Assembly (NCBI GenBank): GCA_039707465.1
Contig: CM077643.1
Span: forward strand, 246,431,919 to 246,495,918
Source: Rhabdophis nuchalis
Taxonomy: Eukaryota > Chordata > Lepidosauria > Squamata > Natricidae
Length of the DNA: 64,000 nt
Reading direction: 5' to 3'
A model generated the notes under the pieces. That model was not told the DNA's origin and searched no databases. It saw only the letters and a list, made by a program, of their open reading frames with translations. Numbering within the stretch: the first letter of the stretch is position 1; each line of letters begins with the position of its first letter. Positions 23,789-34,669 of the stretch are shown here, in pieces. The position numbers were made by a program, and so were the translations under genes.

Positions 23789-24196
23789 CAGGGATGGGCT
23801 TCAAAAATTTCAGCAAGGGGTTGTCTGCCCAGTTGCTGGGTGGGCGTGGCCATGGTGGGCATGGCCTAGTTGGCCTCCTGCACCATGGGGGGGGGCACAT
23901 TTTTGCCCTCCCCAGACTTTGGAGGTTTTCCTCGAGCCTCTGGAAGGGCCAAAATGGCCTCCCCAGGCTCCAGAGGCCCTCTGGCCCTTCCTGAACTTTT
24001 GGTAGGCCCGTTTTTTGCCCTCCCCAAGCCTCTGCACACACCCTGCACTTACCTGCATCCAAAACAGGACTCCTGGGAGGGGCGGGGTGGAGTGGGTGGA
24101 GCCAGCCAGGAGTGGGATTTGGGAGTTCTCCAAACTGCACAGAATCTTAGCTAGACGTTCTCCTGGACCGCTGCAAACCCCCAGCAGCCCACCCCT
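23789..24196. mobile_element. hAT-type MITE (inverted relative of 15298-15692)
   Basis: Starts CAGGGATGGGCTTC and ends near CAGCCCACCCCTTG. Interior blocks such as GTTGCTGGGTGGGCGTGGCC and GGATGCAGGTAAGTGC-type sequence match the copy at 15298 on the other strand. No clear TSD. Confidence 0.65.
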
Positions 24197-24438
24197 TGCT
24201 GCTTGCACAGCTTCTGAAATCTGGATCCCTCGATGCCCTTTTGCTGGCATAGTGGGACTATTGTAGTGATGGGGCTTCGGGATGCACATTTTTGATGTAA
24301 AAACATTCATATATTACAGTTTAAAACAAGATTAGACAAGCTGATACTCTCCCAGTATTTTAGACTAGTTGTCTTGCCTTTGTCACTTCCCCTGCTGACT
24401 TGTGCTAATAGGAATTGAAGCCACTCTGTAGCCTAGAG

Positions 24439-24573
24439 CAGGGGTCTCCAACCTTGGCAACTTTAAGCCTGGAGAACTTCAACTCCCAGAATTCCCCAGT
24501 CAGCAAAGCTGGCTGGGGAATTCTGGGAGTTGAAGTCCACCAGGCTTAAAGTTGCCAAGGTTGGAGACCCCTG
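24439..24573. mobile_element. Palindromic hAT-type MITE
   Basis: Ends CAGGGGTCTCCAACCTTGG and its complement. It is almost a perfect hairpin around CAGTCAGCAAAGCTGGCTG. Flanking GCCTAGAG (24431-24438) and GCCTAGCG (24574-24581) match at 7 of 8 positions. Confidence 0.88.
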
Positions 24574-24585
24574 GCCTAGCGTATA

Positions 24586-25222
24586 CAGGTTGTCCTTGAA
24601 TTATGACCACAATTCAGGGATGAAATTCAGCAGGTTCTGACAGGTTCTGGAGAATATCGGAAATTAATATCGGAAATTCTGACTAGTTCGGAGAACCGGC
24701 AATATCACCTCTGACTGGCCCCACCCCCATCTGTTCTCTGCCTTCCGCGTCTCAGCTGAACAGGAGGAAATGGAGATTTTGCAGTATCCTTCCCCTGCTA
24801 CACCTACCAAGTCACGCTCACAAAACCGGTAGTAATTTTTTTTTTATTTCACCACTGCCACAATTAAGCCCAGCATTTCTGTTGTTAAGTGAATTACTGT
24901 TAAATGAATTTTGCCCCATTTTACGATCTCTCTTGCCTCAGTTGTTAAGTGAATCACAGCTGTTCATAAGTTAGTAACTGAGTTGTTAAGTGAATCTGGC
25001 TTCTCTGTTGACTTTGTTATCAGAAGGCCGCAAAAGGTGATAAGATGATTCTGGGACACTACAACTGTCATAAATATGAGTCAGTTGCCGAATGTTTGAA
25101 TTTTGATCGCATGATCATGAGGATGCTGGAAAAACCATAACTGTGAAAAATGGTCATAAGTCACTTTTTTCAGTGCTATTGTAACTTTGAATGGTCACTA
25201 AACAAACTGCCTGCACTTGACT
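24586..25222 (+). mobile_element. Tigger-like MITE interrupted by a hAT MITE
   Basis: Starts CAGGTTGTCCTTGAATTATG after TA. It resumes after the hAT insertion with AATTAAGCCCAGCATTTCTG, GTTAAGTGAATCTGGCTTC and TCATAAGTCACTTTTTTCAG, in family order. Its 3' end is degraded near 25222. Confidence 0.7.
24615..24857. mobile_element. hAT-type MITE with perfect TSD
   Basis: CAGGGATGAAATTCAGCAGG at one end and ATTTCACCACTG at the other. Perfect 8-bp TSD CCACAATT (24607-24614 and 24858-24865). It is nested in the Tigger-like MITE. Confidence 0.9.
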
Positions 25223-25426
25223 TCACTTTGGAGTTCCTCTTTCCTCACTTTCATTTGTGGTATAAATGAACTCCAGAAACCGTCTCTTCCCATTCACTCT
25301 GCCACATGAGAAATGAGAAAAGGTTTAAGTGCTTTTGTTACTATGGCATTGGAGCTTTGAGCATCTTTAGGGTTGGGGAGGTATCAAGGAAGATAAATGA
25401 TAGAATATAGAACATACAATATACAA

Positions 25427-25493
25427 TAGAATAGAATAGAATAGAATAGAATAGAATAGAATAGAATAGAATAGAATAGAATAGAATAGAATC
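25427..25493. repeat. (ATAGA)n pentanucleotide microsatellite
   Basis: About thirteen units at the 3' end of a CR1 LINE. In snakes this pentamer is known to be seeded by CR1-L3 LINE tails. Confidence 0.95.
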
Positions 25494-25497
25494 GAAC

Positions 25498-25788
25498 CAT
25501 GATGGCGAACCTATGGCACGGGTGCCACAGGTGGCATGTGGAACCATTTCTTAGGGCATGCGAGGCGTTGCCCTGTCACCTCCAGTGCGGATGTCCAGCT
25601 GGCTTCAGCCTTCTTTTGAGACCGTTTTTCACCCTCTGGAGGCTTTCCTGAAGGCTCCGGAGGGTGAAAAATCACCCTACAAGTAAACCAGAGGGGGAAT
25701 GCGCGCGCATGCGTGGCATGCCCACGCATGACCCCCCTGCGCTCCCCCCGCTTTTGGCAAGCAAGCCAAAAAAGGTTCGCCATCACTG
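25498..25788. mobile_element. hAT-type MITE (short form of 56427-57408)
   Basis: Starts CATGATGGCGAACCTATGG and ends AAAGGTTCGCCATCACTG. Interior blocks (TTTTTCACCCTCTGGAGGC, ACCCCCCTGCGCTCCCCC) are shared with the long copy at 56427. The TSD is degraded because it lies in the CR1 pentamer run. Confidence 0.82.
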
Positions 25789-26519
25789 GAATAGATTAAC
25801 AGAGTTGGAAGGACCTTGGAGGTCTTCTAGTCCAACCCTCTGCTTAAGCAGGAAACCCTATACCAATTCAGACAAATCTTCTTAAAAACTTTCAGTGTCA
25901 GACCATTCATGGCTTCTGAGGGCAAATTGTTCCACTGATTAATTGTTCTAACTTTCTCCTTAGTTCTAAGTTGCTTCTCTCCTTGATTAGTTTCCACCAA
26001 TTGCTTCTTGTCCTGCCCTCAGGTACTTTGGAGAATAGCTTGACTTCCTCTTCCTTCTGGAAGCCCCTGAGATATTGGGACACTGCTATCATGTCTCCCC
26101 TAGTCCTTCTTTTCATCAGACTAGATATACCTAGTTCCTGTAACTATTCTTCATAGGTTTTAGTCTCCAGTCCCCTCATCATCTTTGCTGCTCTTCTCTG
26201 CACTCTTTCTAGAGTCTTCACATCTTTTCCACATCGTGGTGACCAAAACTGAATGGAGTATTCCAAGTGTGGCCTTACCAAGGCATTATAAAGTGGTATT
26301 AACACTTCACGTGATCTTGATTCTATCCCTCTATTTATATATAAGTCAGGAACACTCTTTCTAGAGTCTCCACATCTTTTCTACATCGTGACAACCATCC
26401 CTCATGATGAAGCATGAGGGATGGTATCATTAATAAAGTACTTCACTTAAAGTACTTGCATAGAAATTTGGACTTAAATAACCAATGGCAAATATTTGTG
26501 ACTGCATCTTTCAATTACA

Positions 26520-27218
26520 GGGAGTCCTTGACTTTCAACAGTTCATTTACTGTTCGTTCACAGTTATAATGGGGTTGAAAAAAGTGACTTAGGACCATTT
26601 TTCACACTTATGACCATTGTAGCACCCCCATGGCCATACAATTAAAATTTAGATCCTTGGCAACTGACCAGTGGTGGCATGCTGCTGGTTTAACAACCGG
26701 TTCAGTGAGCTCACACTTTGTGCACATGTGTGCTTTGTGTGTGTGTGCAACGCTGAAAATGGAGCATTTAGAAGCTCAGCTGCTTACCTTCCAAGTCAGC
26801 AATGGTAAGTATAACATCTGGGGGGGAATCAGTTATGTCGCACGATTGATATGAGCTAGAAAGCAAGAAATAAAGACAGGATAGAGAAGGGGCGGGGGGA
26901 GGGGGCGCAGCTGATTGTCAGAGCTACCGGTTCGCCCAAACCAGTCCGAACCGATAAAATGCCATAGCTGCAATTCACCCATAATTATGATGTTTGCAAT
27001 GTCCTACAGTCACATCATCACCTTCTGTGACTTTCTGATGAGCAAATTCAATGAGGAAGCCAGATTCAAAGTAACAACTGTGTTACTAACTTAATGATTT
27101 CAGCGATTCGCTTAACAACCGTGTCAAGAAAATTCGTAAAATGGGGCAAGACACATTTAACAAAGGTTCCATTTAACAACGTAAGTGTTGGGCTCAGTTG
27201 TGGTTGTTAAATTGCTGT
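26520..27218 (-). mobile_element. Tigger-like MITE interrupted by a hAT-like MITE
   Basis: Family blocks appear in inverse order: AGTCCTTGACTTTCAACAG at the left, then TTATGACCATTGTAGCACC, and TGTTGGGCTCAGTTGTGG at the right. A foreign block at about 26669-26982 (AGTGGTGGCATGCTGC ... GCTGCAATTCACCC) separates the two halves and resembles a hAT MITE without a clean TSD. Confidence 0.65.
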
Positions 27219-27839
27219 ATTTGGCAGCAATTAAGAATAATATTAAAGTAAATGTGATGCCCTTTCAAATAATCGATGATATTTGTTTGGAGTTAATGCT
27301 AAAGTTTTGGTTGGATTTAAATTTTTGTACAAAATATCTCCATGTTCGTTGAATGCATGTTCGAACTAGACACATAGATAGCTGATTCAAGCATGCATTT
27401 CTAGCCAAATCCAGACAGAATTGAGAAATAGGGCAAGACATTAATTATAGTTATAAGTTGTGTTGCAGTTTAACCCACGATTTTCACCGAAGGAATGTAC
27501 AGCAAACCACTGGGATGAGACATTTCTCTACCTTAGTATGACTGCAGTGGAAAATCAAATGAAAATAGACAAGCAAACATGCTGATGATGTTTATTACTG
27601 AACAACCACAGCTGGTTCTTAATATTTTCAAAAGCATATCTGGGGTTCTTTGAATAGTTGTAAATTTTTCTTGTTGTTTCTTTTGTATCATGTCATTTAA
27701 GATTCATCAAGAGGATAAGCGTGTTTCTATTTTGAACTGTGATGAATAAAACACTTGTCCTGTTTGTAGTTATTGAGAGCAGAGATAAATAATGAAGACC
27801 CTAGTGATTAGCTTCTGAAGTCTTTGTTTTGGAATTGTT
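27219..27839. other. Unassigned DNA
   Basis: No feature recognised. Confidence 0.4.
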
Positions 27840-27945
27840 AATTTATATTTTGCTTTTTTCTAGTGCTGTTTTAATTTCTGGGAGCTGCACAGACTTAGAT
27901 ATGTGAGATGGATGGCTATATAAGTTAAATAAATAAATAAATAAT
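27840..27945 (+). mobile_element. LINE 3' end remnant with (AAAT)n tail
   Basis: A degraded tail ending GGCTATATAAGTTAAATAAATAAAT. Only the last 100 bases of a CR1/L2-type LINE appear to be present. Confidence 0.5.
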
Positions 27946-28043
27946 CATGTGTTTTGCCTTACTAGCACTAGTACAACAACACCATGTCACTATACAAAAA
28001 AATATAAAACGGCAATTATGATTAGAATCATTCCCTATCTATT

Positions 28044-28100
28044 ATGTCTGTCTGTCTGTCTGCCTGTCTGTTTGTCTACCTACCTACCCACCTACCTACC
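28044..28100. repeat. (GTCT)n / (ACCT)n microsatellite
   Basis: TCTG units change into ACCT units, directly before a MITE terminus at 28100. Confidence 0.9.
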
Positions 28101-28359
28101 GTATCTCCCTGAAAATAAGACATCATCTTATTTTTTTCTTTTGACCCCTGAAATAAGCATTTGGCCTTATTTTTGGGGAGGTCTTATTATTTTTTTAGGT
28201 GCAGGAGGAGGCAAGCATGATCACCTCATGACTGCTGCTATGTTGCAATATTTTTACAATATTTTTGCAATATTTTTGGAGAGGGCTTATTTTAGTGCAT
28301 GCGCTCAAAAGCCTGACTGGGGTTATTATTTGGGAAGGTCTTATTTTCAGGGAAACAGG
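28100..28359. mobile_element. DNA-transposon MITE with AAATAAGAC termini
   Basis: Inverted ends CTCCCTGAAAATAAGAC and GTCTTATTTTCAGGGA. The interior repeats AATAAG/CTTATTTT motifs. It lies between tetranucleotide microsatellites, so its TSD cannot be read. Tc1/mariner membership is likely but not shown. Confidence 0.65.
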
Positions 28360-28362
<3 letters not shown>

Positions 28363-28420
<58 letters not shown>

Positions 28421-28544
28421 ATCTATCATCTATTATCTATCATCTATCTATCTCTGACTACTAATCAATTCCATTTATTCATTAATAATGAAAAATACTG
28501 GCATGCTAGCTCAAATGTCTGTCTGTCTGTCTGTCTGTCTACCT

Positions 28545-28585
<41 letters not shown>

Positions 28586-28605
28586 ATCTATCTATCTATC
28601 TATCC

Positions 28606-28659
<54 letters not shown>

Positions 28660-28660
28660 A
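28363..28660. repeat. (CTAT)n, (TCTG)n and (ATCT)n microsatellite cluster
   Basis: Two long tetranucleotide runs (28363-28430 and 28544-28660) with a short TCTG run at 28518-28540 between them. All frames through it are artefacts. Confidence 0.95.
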
Positions 28661-28913
28661 CATGTCTATTAACAAAGTTTCAGTTGTACTATTAATACAT
28701 TTCAAAACACGTTATTAGAGCTATGTTAAGAAGGGAGATAAACGAAGGGAGATAGATGTCCAGGCTTGTTGAATATAAGTATCAATTTGGCAAAATAACA
28801 TTGATTATATGTCATCAAATTAATGTCAACTCTCAGCAATCACATAGCTAATTTTTGTTTTATTTTGTTTTTTGCCTGATGATCTGTTTTGGAACTTATC
28901 CTTCAAGTCATCC

Positions 28914-29240
28914 AGGTAAAGGTAAAGGTTCCCCTCACCCATATGTGCTAGTTTTTCCCGACTCTAAAGGGTGGTGCTCACCTCTATTTCAAAGCCGAAG
29001 AGCCAGCACTGTCCAAAGACATCTCCATGGCCATGTGTTTGGTATGACTAAATGCCAAAGGTGCACAGAACGCTGTTACCAAAGGTGGGTCCTATTTTTC
29101 TATTTGCATTTTTTACATGCTTTTGAACTGCTAGGTTGACAGAAGCAGGGGCAAGTAACGGGAGCTCACTCCATTATGCTGCAGGGATTCGAACTGCTGA
29201 ACTGCCAACCTTTCTGGTCGACAAACTCTGGTGCTGCAAT
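28914..29240 (-). mobile_element. Sauria-type SINE
   Basis: The minus-strand tail (GGTAAAGGTTCCCCTCACCC on the plus strand at about 28919) leads through the family body to a tRNA-like head near 29230. It carries a small deletion at TTACCAAAGG (the CTTCCCACC block is missing) compared with the copy at 5156. Confidence 0.88.
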
Positions 29241-30270
29241 TACCACCTGAATTCATCTACATTGCTGCTACTCATCCTCTTTTTCTTTTTTTCCTTCTCT
29301 CTTAGAGTCTTTTCCAGAGCCTTTACCCTGTCTAAAGTTGGATCATTTGAGTCTGATCATTTGTGCCTCAAGTGAAAACTCTCGGATGACTTTTTCAATG
29401 ACTAATGTTGTTTTCTTGAGTGTCTGTGGCTTTCTCAGGAGAATCGCAATACTCTTTTTATCCTGCTTGTGTTCTAAAATAGAAAAATAAAAAAAATGAA
29501 TCTGAGCTTTAAAAGGGGAGGGAGGGGGAAAGCTCAGCATCTTAGCAGGGGTAAGTTGGAAATTGGCTTTCTAAGAGAGGTCTGTTCTTAGAAATATTTT
29601 CACATAATCATTGTTTGTCCAGGGAAGAAAATCAAGAGTGGAGAGCTAGTGCAAAATGATTGCAGTCGCACTATCTCACGGCAATAAGTTTTCACTCCAG
29701 GATCCATCTCAAGCTACACCTCAACCATAGCTTTAGGAGCAGGACACGAAATGGAGAAATTGTCCACAGGAGACCACAGAATCCTTTGGCCAATTTTAAA
29801 TCAACCTCTCTACGGTTTGTTATACTTTTGCAAATTGTTTGGGAAAGGCTAAGTGGCAGAGCAGTGATTTGAGGGAATTCTCAACTCTTTCCTTTCAAAT
29901 TCTTCCTTTGCCATATCAATTGGACTGCAGCAGAAATAGGTAATCGTGCATTTCTTGTATCTGTTGTATAATTTATTAGATATGTTAAAATAAAAAAACC
30001 GGCATTTCAAATAAACTGCAATAAGTATGCAGTAAATAAAAACCCTAACAGGAACAGCTATTTAAAAACCATGCAGCAATAGAAAACAAAAAAAAATTGG
30101 CTTAAGGAAATAGCTTTAAATTAAATGTCGGGGAAAATAAAGCTTAGAGGAAAAAACACTGATTAAAAAAGTCCAAATGGATCTGTATTACCAAAAACAA
30201 TGGAGTGTTTTTCACAATAGGTGTCCAGTATATTGTAGAGTTGAATCTAATTGCAATGGTTCTTCAGCAC
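29241..30270. other. Unassigned DNA
   Basis: No gene or clear repeat. Confidence 0.4.
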
Positions 30271-30465
30271 CTCTATTGGTAGTCCTCAACGTACAACCAC
30301 AATTAAGCCCAATAGTTTCTGTTAGTAAGTAAGACATTTTGACACATTTGTTAAGGGAGTTTTGCCCTTTTTTATGAGTTTTCTTGCCACCGTTGTTAAA
30401 CAAATCACTGCAGTTGCTAAATTAGTAATAGGGTTGTTAGATGAATCGGGCTTCCCCATTGACTT

Positions 30466-31424
30466 ATATATAAATAGAGGGATAGAATCAAGATCACGTG
30501 AAGTGTTAATACCACGTTATAATGCCTTGGTAAGGCCACACTTGAAATACTGCATTCAGTTTTGGTTGTCACGATGAAGAAAAGATGTGGAGACTCTAGA
30601 AAGAGTGCAGAGAAGAGCAACAAAGATGATTAGGGGACTGGAGATTAAACATATGAAGAATGGTTGCAGAACATAAGAATAGCCTTGCTGGAACAGGCCA
30701 CAGCCCATCCAGTCCAGCATTCTGTCTCACACAGTGGCTCACCATTTGCTTCAGGGTATTCCCAAGCAGATGTCTTCACCTGCTTATGATTCCCTGCAAA
30801 TGGCATTGAGAGATATCCTGCCTATCTCTCCAACCCGGAGGGTGTCCTTAGGCATCCATAATGATAGCCATTGATACCCTTGTTCTCCTTGAACTCATCT
30901 AATCCTTTCTTAAAGGTGTTGAGGCTGACAGCTGTCACCACTTCTTCTGGCAGGGAGTTCCATAGACCAGTGATCCTCTGGGTGAAAAAGTACTTCCTTT
31001 TATTTGTTTGAGGTCTAGCTATCAAAAGTTTCATGGAGTGCCCCCTAGTTCTAGGGGGGAACTGGGTATGTCTAGTTTAATGAAAAGAAGGACTAGGGGA
31101 GACATGATAGCAGTGTTCCAATATCTCAGGGGTTGCCATAAAGAAGAGGGAGTCAAACTATTCACCAAGGCACCAGACGGTAGAACAAGAAGCAATGGGT
31201 GGAAACTAATCAAGGAGAGAAGCAATTTACGTAGAACTGAGGAGAAATTTCCTGACAGTTAGCACAATTAATCAGTGGAACCGCTTGCCTCCAGAAGTTG
31301 TGAATGCCCCAACACTGCAAGTCTTTAAGAAGATGTGGAATAGACATTTGTAGGGCTTCCTGCCTAGGCAGGGGGTTGGACTAGAAGACCTCCAAGGTCC
31401 CTTCCAACTCTGCTATTGTATTGT
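30466..31424 (+). mobile_element. CR1 LINE 3' part, itself interrupted by another LINE end
   Basis: Plus-strand CR1 C-terminal sequence: [14 protein letters not shown] before the break, then SSLMKRRTRGDMIAVFQYLRG, RTRSNGWKLIKERSN, and a 3' UTR with GGACTAGAAGACCTCCAAGG and a TATTG tail. ATTGACTT at 30458-30465 recurs at 31425-31432, giving a probable 8-bp TSD in the host MITE. The break at 30671-31055 is a foreign LINE fragment. Confidence 0.85.
30671..31055 (-). mobile_element. LINE 3' fragment (CR1/L3-like) inserted in CR1
   Basis: The minus strand reads KYFFTQRITGLWNSLPEEVV and FKKGLDEFKE, the C-terminus of a CR1-group LINE, then a 3' UTR with CTGGACTGGATGGGCTGTGG and TTCTTATG. The CR1 sequence resumes directly after it. 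GAAC occurs at both junctions. Confidence 0.75.
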
Positions 31425-31610
31425 ATTGACTTTGCTTATGAGAAGGCGACAAAAGCTTATTACATGACTCCAGGACACTGCCAACTTTCATAAATATGAG
31501 TCAGTTGCCAAGTGTCTGGATTTTGATTATGCCACCTTGGAAAGCTGCAATTATCATAAGTGTAAAAAAATGATCCAAGTCCCTTTTTCAGTGCTGTTGT
31601 AACTTCAAAC

Positions 31611-31830
31611 CAGCGGTGAAATACAGCAGATTCTGAAAGGTTCTGGAAAACCAGTAGTGGAAATTTTGAGTAGTTTGGCGAACCAGCAAATACCACCTCT
31701 GGCTGTCCCCAGGAGTGGGGAGGGAATGGGAATTTTGCTCTATCCTTACCCTACCATGCTCACCAAGCCATGACATGCCCACCAAGCCACACCCACAGAA
31801 ACAGTAGTAAAACCAAATACAAATCTTGTA
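31611..31830. mobile_element. hAT-type MITE, 3' end decayed
   Basis: Starts CAGCGGTGAAATACAGCAG and keeps TAGTTTGGCGAACCAGC and ACCAAGCCACACCCACAG of the 24615 family. The terminal bases at the other end are lost. Confidence 0.7.
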
Positions 31831-32008
31831 TCCTTTTACCCCATTGCACATACATGGAACACTTGCTCTTGGACTCTCTTACTATTAAGATGCTGTTAGG
31901 TTTTGCCTATGCTAATCATGGATTTCTTTTTGTTATAGTTACAGAACATGCTTCACTAATCATTACTCAAGTCAAATTCCCACACTGCTCACAAAGAACA
32001 ATTGAGCA

Positions 32009-32707
32009 TGTCAGGCCTGGAAGCCATCTTTTGCATTGGGCCTTCAGGCCTGCCACATTTAATACTGTGGAAAAATGGGAGGGGGGATTATATGGCGTAT
32101 GGGAGATTTATAGTCATAATAGCATTCCTTTCTCAGAGAGTCAAGGACATCTTGCCCTGCACCTGGACGGGTAGAACTGAGAGGCATCGCCAGTTGGGAC
32201 GATGCCTGATTGGACCATGTGATGCAGTAATGGGTTTCACATTTTTTTACTACTGGTTCTGTAGGTGTGGCTTGGTGGATGTGTTGTGGCTTGGTGGACA
32301 TGGCTTGGTGGGCATGGCAGGGGAAGGATACTGCAAAATCTCCATTCCTACCTCACTCCAGGGGAAGGATACTATAAAATTTCCATTCCCTCCCACTCAG
32401 GAGACAGAAAAAAGATGGGGGCAGGGGCAGTCAGAGGTGGTATTTACCGGTTCTCTGAACTACTCAAAATTTCTGCTACCGGTTCTCCAAAACTGATCAG
32501 AACCTGCTGAATGCCACCTCTGATGTGATGGACATGTGGGTACAGGGGAAGGGTCTTGAATTTTCCTTTGGGTGGGAAAAACCTGGAAGCTTTCAGTTTC
32601 AGATTTTCCAAGATGTGCCAATAGGACATCTCTAATAAAATGGACCTTTGAGGAACTTCAAGTCTTGGCGTCTTCTTTCGTTGGGGGTGTTACTTGGAAC
32701 CCTGACA
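32009..32707 (+). mobile_element. Solo LTR (family B) interrupted by a hAT MITE
   Basis: Begins TGTCAGGCCTGGAAGCC and ends GGAACCCTGACA. Blocks CAGAGAGTCAAGGACATCTTG, GGTGGGAAAAACCTGGAAGC and CTAATAAAATGGA (polyadenylation region) match the inverted LTRs at 49416-50624 and 59129-59529. The TSD is not evident in this copy. Confidence 0.75.
32225..32522. mobile_element. hAT-type MITE nested in solo LTR
   Basis: Inverted relative of 24615-24857, with ends CAGTAATGGGTTTCAC and AATGCCACCTCTG. Perfect 8-bp TSD ATGTGATG (32217-32224 and 32523-32530). Confidence 0.9.
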
Positions 32708-32982
32708 TTTTCATTGCTATGGGATGTGCATCTGTTTTTTGCATCTAAGAGTCATCCTAACTTTGAATGGTTGCTGAGCAAGTGATGGTAATTGAAGATT
32801 ATCTGTACTATCAGCAAAATGATTCTTGTCTGCCTCCATTAATCTGCTTAACCAGATTTGTTACTCAAATTCCATGAGCAAAACAACTTTTCAGCAGCAC
32901 CATTGTCTTCCACTCCTAGCTCTGGATGAGAAAGCTTATAGGGTACTTAAAAAAAAAAAGTCGCATAGTTGTGTTGTATTTA

Positions 32983-33033
32983 TTCATTCATTCATTCATT
33001 CATTCATTCATTCATTCATTCATTCATTCATTC
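32983..33033. repeat. (ATTC)n microsatellite
   Basis: About thirteen ATTC units. A short (AC)n run follows at 33103-33131. Confidence 0.95.
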
Positions 33034-33364
33034 AGACAATTGCTGAGTGGTATGCAACATAAGCACACAATCAATCAAAAGTAGAAAAAGCAAAGCAAAC
33101 AATCTCATACACACACACAAACACACACACACCACTGAAATGATGACCAAACACACAACAAAAATGCCACAGGAGGATTACCACATAACCAACCTGCAAT
33201 GCCAGAGGGCACAGCAAAGAGTAGTTTCCTTTCTAGGGTCATGGAAACAATATTAACTTTATAATTAATGAAATGGGTTTCTACATATAACCTGAAGTGT
33301 TAAATTTCTCAGATTGATCCTGATTTAAGGTATTGAGAGATTTAAAAATGCAATCAGTCTTAGA

Positions 33365-33654
33365 GCAGGGGTCGACAACCTTAAACACTCAAAGAGCCAC
33401 AAAGGTCTTAACCGGAGGCCCCACATTCAATTCTGGAAATCTGGTTTGCCCACCATAGAGTCTCCTCCTAGCACGGCATCCTTTTTCCTCTACCTGTCCT
33501 AACCAAAAGCCCTATCAATTGTGGAGCCTCCTCCTGGTGTGTCCTGCTTTCCCCCACAAACCGGAAGCTCCTCCCAAAATTGTGGTGCTGACTGGCAACA
33601 GGGAGCTGCAGCAGAGGGATGAAAGAGCCACATGGCAGGGGTTGCCGTGCCCTG
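33365..33654. mobile_element. hAT-type MITE
   Basis: Starts GCAGGGGTCGACAACC and ends GGTTGCCGTGCCCTG, with a perfect 8-bp TSD GTCTTAGA (33357-33364 and 33655-33662). Confidence 0.8.
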
Positions 33655-33854
33655 GTCTTAGACAATCTGTGAACTAAATCCAAGATTGTAAATGAGTGAG
33701 AAACAAAGAGAAAACATTTTACCAAGAACAACACAGGAGTTCAGTAAAATGCTCTGCTTGCTAACAAAAACATTTTTCTCCTCCCTTCCATGGAATACAG
33801 GCAACATTGGAGTTTTAGTTCAGAAGATTATGTCTTCTGAATTATGTCTTTTAA

Positions 33855-33988
33855 AAGCTTTTAAAATATATAACTTTTATATATTTGTTTTTATATATTT
33901 ATATATCTGTTTTTATTTTGGCTGTACACCGCCCTGAGTCCTTCGGGAGTAGGGCGGTATAAAAAACCAATAAACTCTAAACTCTAAG
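33855..33988 (+). mobile_element. L2/CR1-type LINE 3' end
   Basis: ACACCGCCCTGAGTCC and GGGCGGTATAAAAAACC mark the LINE tail, followed by a short AAACTCTA repeat. Confidence 0.7.
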
Positions 33989-33989
33989 A

Positions 33990-34669
33990 AGACTACCTTT
34001 CTGAAATACCAAAGAGCCATTCTCCAGGCAGGATATATGGAACATTCAAATGTCCATTTTCTCCCATGAAATAGTCAACATCAAAGGCTAAAGGGGAAAC
34101 CAGTCTAGACTCTTAGGTGTACCACCACTGTATCCATCATCTACAGTGCACTGAAGTACAAAAGCTAGCAACCAGCCAAGGAAGTTTAGATCATGATATT
34201 AAGGTTCCTTCTAAAGAGCAGTCTCGTTAAACATGACAGCAAGGCAAGATTATGATAAATGTTTCTCACAACGCCAAGAAACTTAAGACCTTGTCAGCTC
34301 ATGGACCTAAACTTTCTCACAAATTCAATTAATAAATCTGCCACTCATTGTAATCACCCAAGTTTTGCCAACTCTATTATTAGATGAGGTCAATAGAGCC
34401 TGGGCAAAAATGTTCCACTCGGAACTTCTATGGAGCTCTTTAGTTCATTATTTCTTTCTTTAAAAAAAAAGATTCAATTTTGTACTTGATTTATTATTAT
34501 CTCATAGTTATATAGGTAATTAAAATTCACTTGAATGTAGCCTTCTTTGATAAAGTGGTGCACAATATAGTCTTTTCAATCTCAAATCCACTCGGATTTG
34601 CAAAAATTCTGAGGTGAAGTGGTTTCTCTTCAGGTATCATGAAAATGATTTGGTGATTTGGAGGCCCCA
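33990..34669. other. Unassigned DNA
   Basis: No feature recognised. Confidence 0.4.

Larger units (their letters stand above)
25427..26350 (-). mobile_element. CR1 LINE 3' end with (ATAGA)n tail, interrupted
   Basis: The minus strand encodes decayed CR1 C-terminal blocks (FKKI, LRRKLEQLI, RTRSNWWKLIKERSN, MKRRTRGDMIAV, and VKLFSKVPEGR in the frame at 25907-26116). The 3' tail is a pentanucleotide run (25427-25493) that is split from the body by the hAT MITE at 25498-25788. A 42-bp segment at 26205-26248 is partly repeated at 26353-26396. Confidence 0.85.
30275..32805 (+). mobile_element. Tigger-like MITE split by several nested insertions
   Basis: Begins with GGTAGTCCTCAACGTACAAC near 30278 and ends with AACTTTGAATGGTTGC...ATCTG at 32805 followed by TA. 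Between these, the family sequence is broken by a CR1 LINE (30466-31424), a hAT MITE from 31611 and a solo LTR (32009-32707). Confidence 0.65.

Noticed and set aside
28265..28718. SIYL-repeat frames
   Set aside because: Translation of (CTAT)n arrays.
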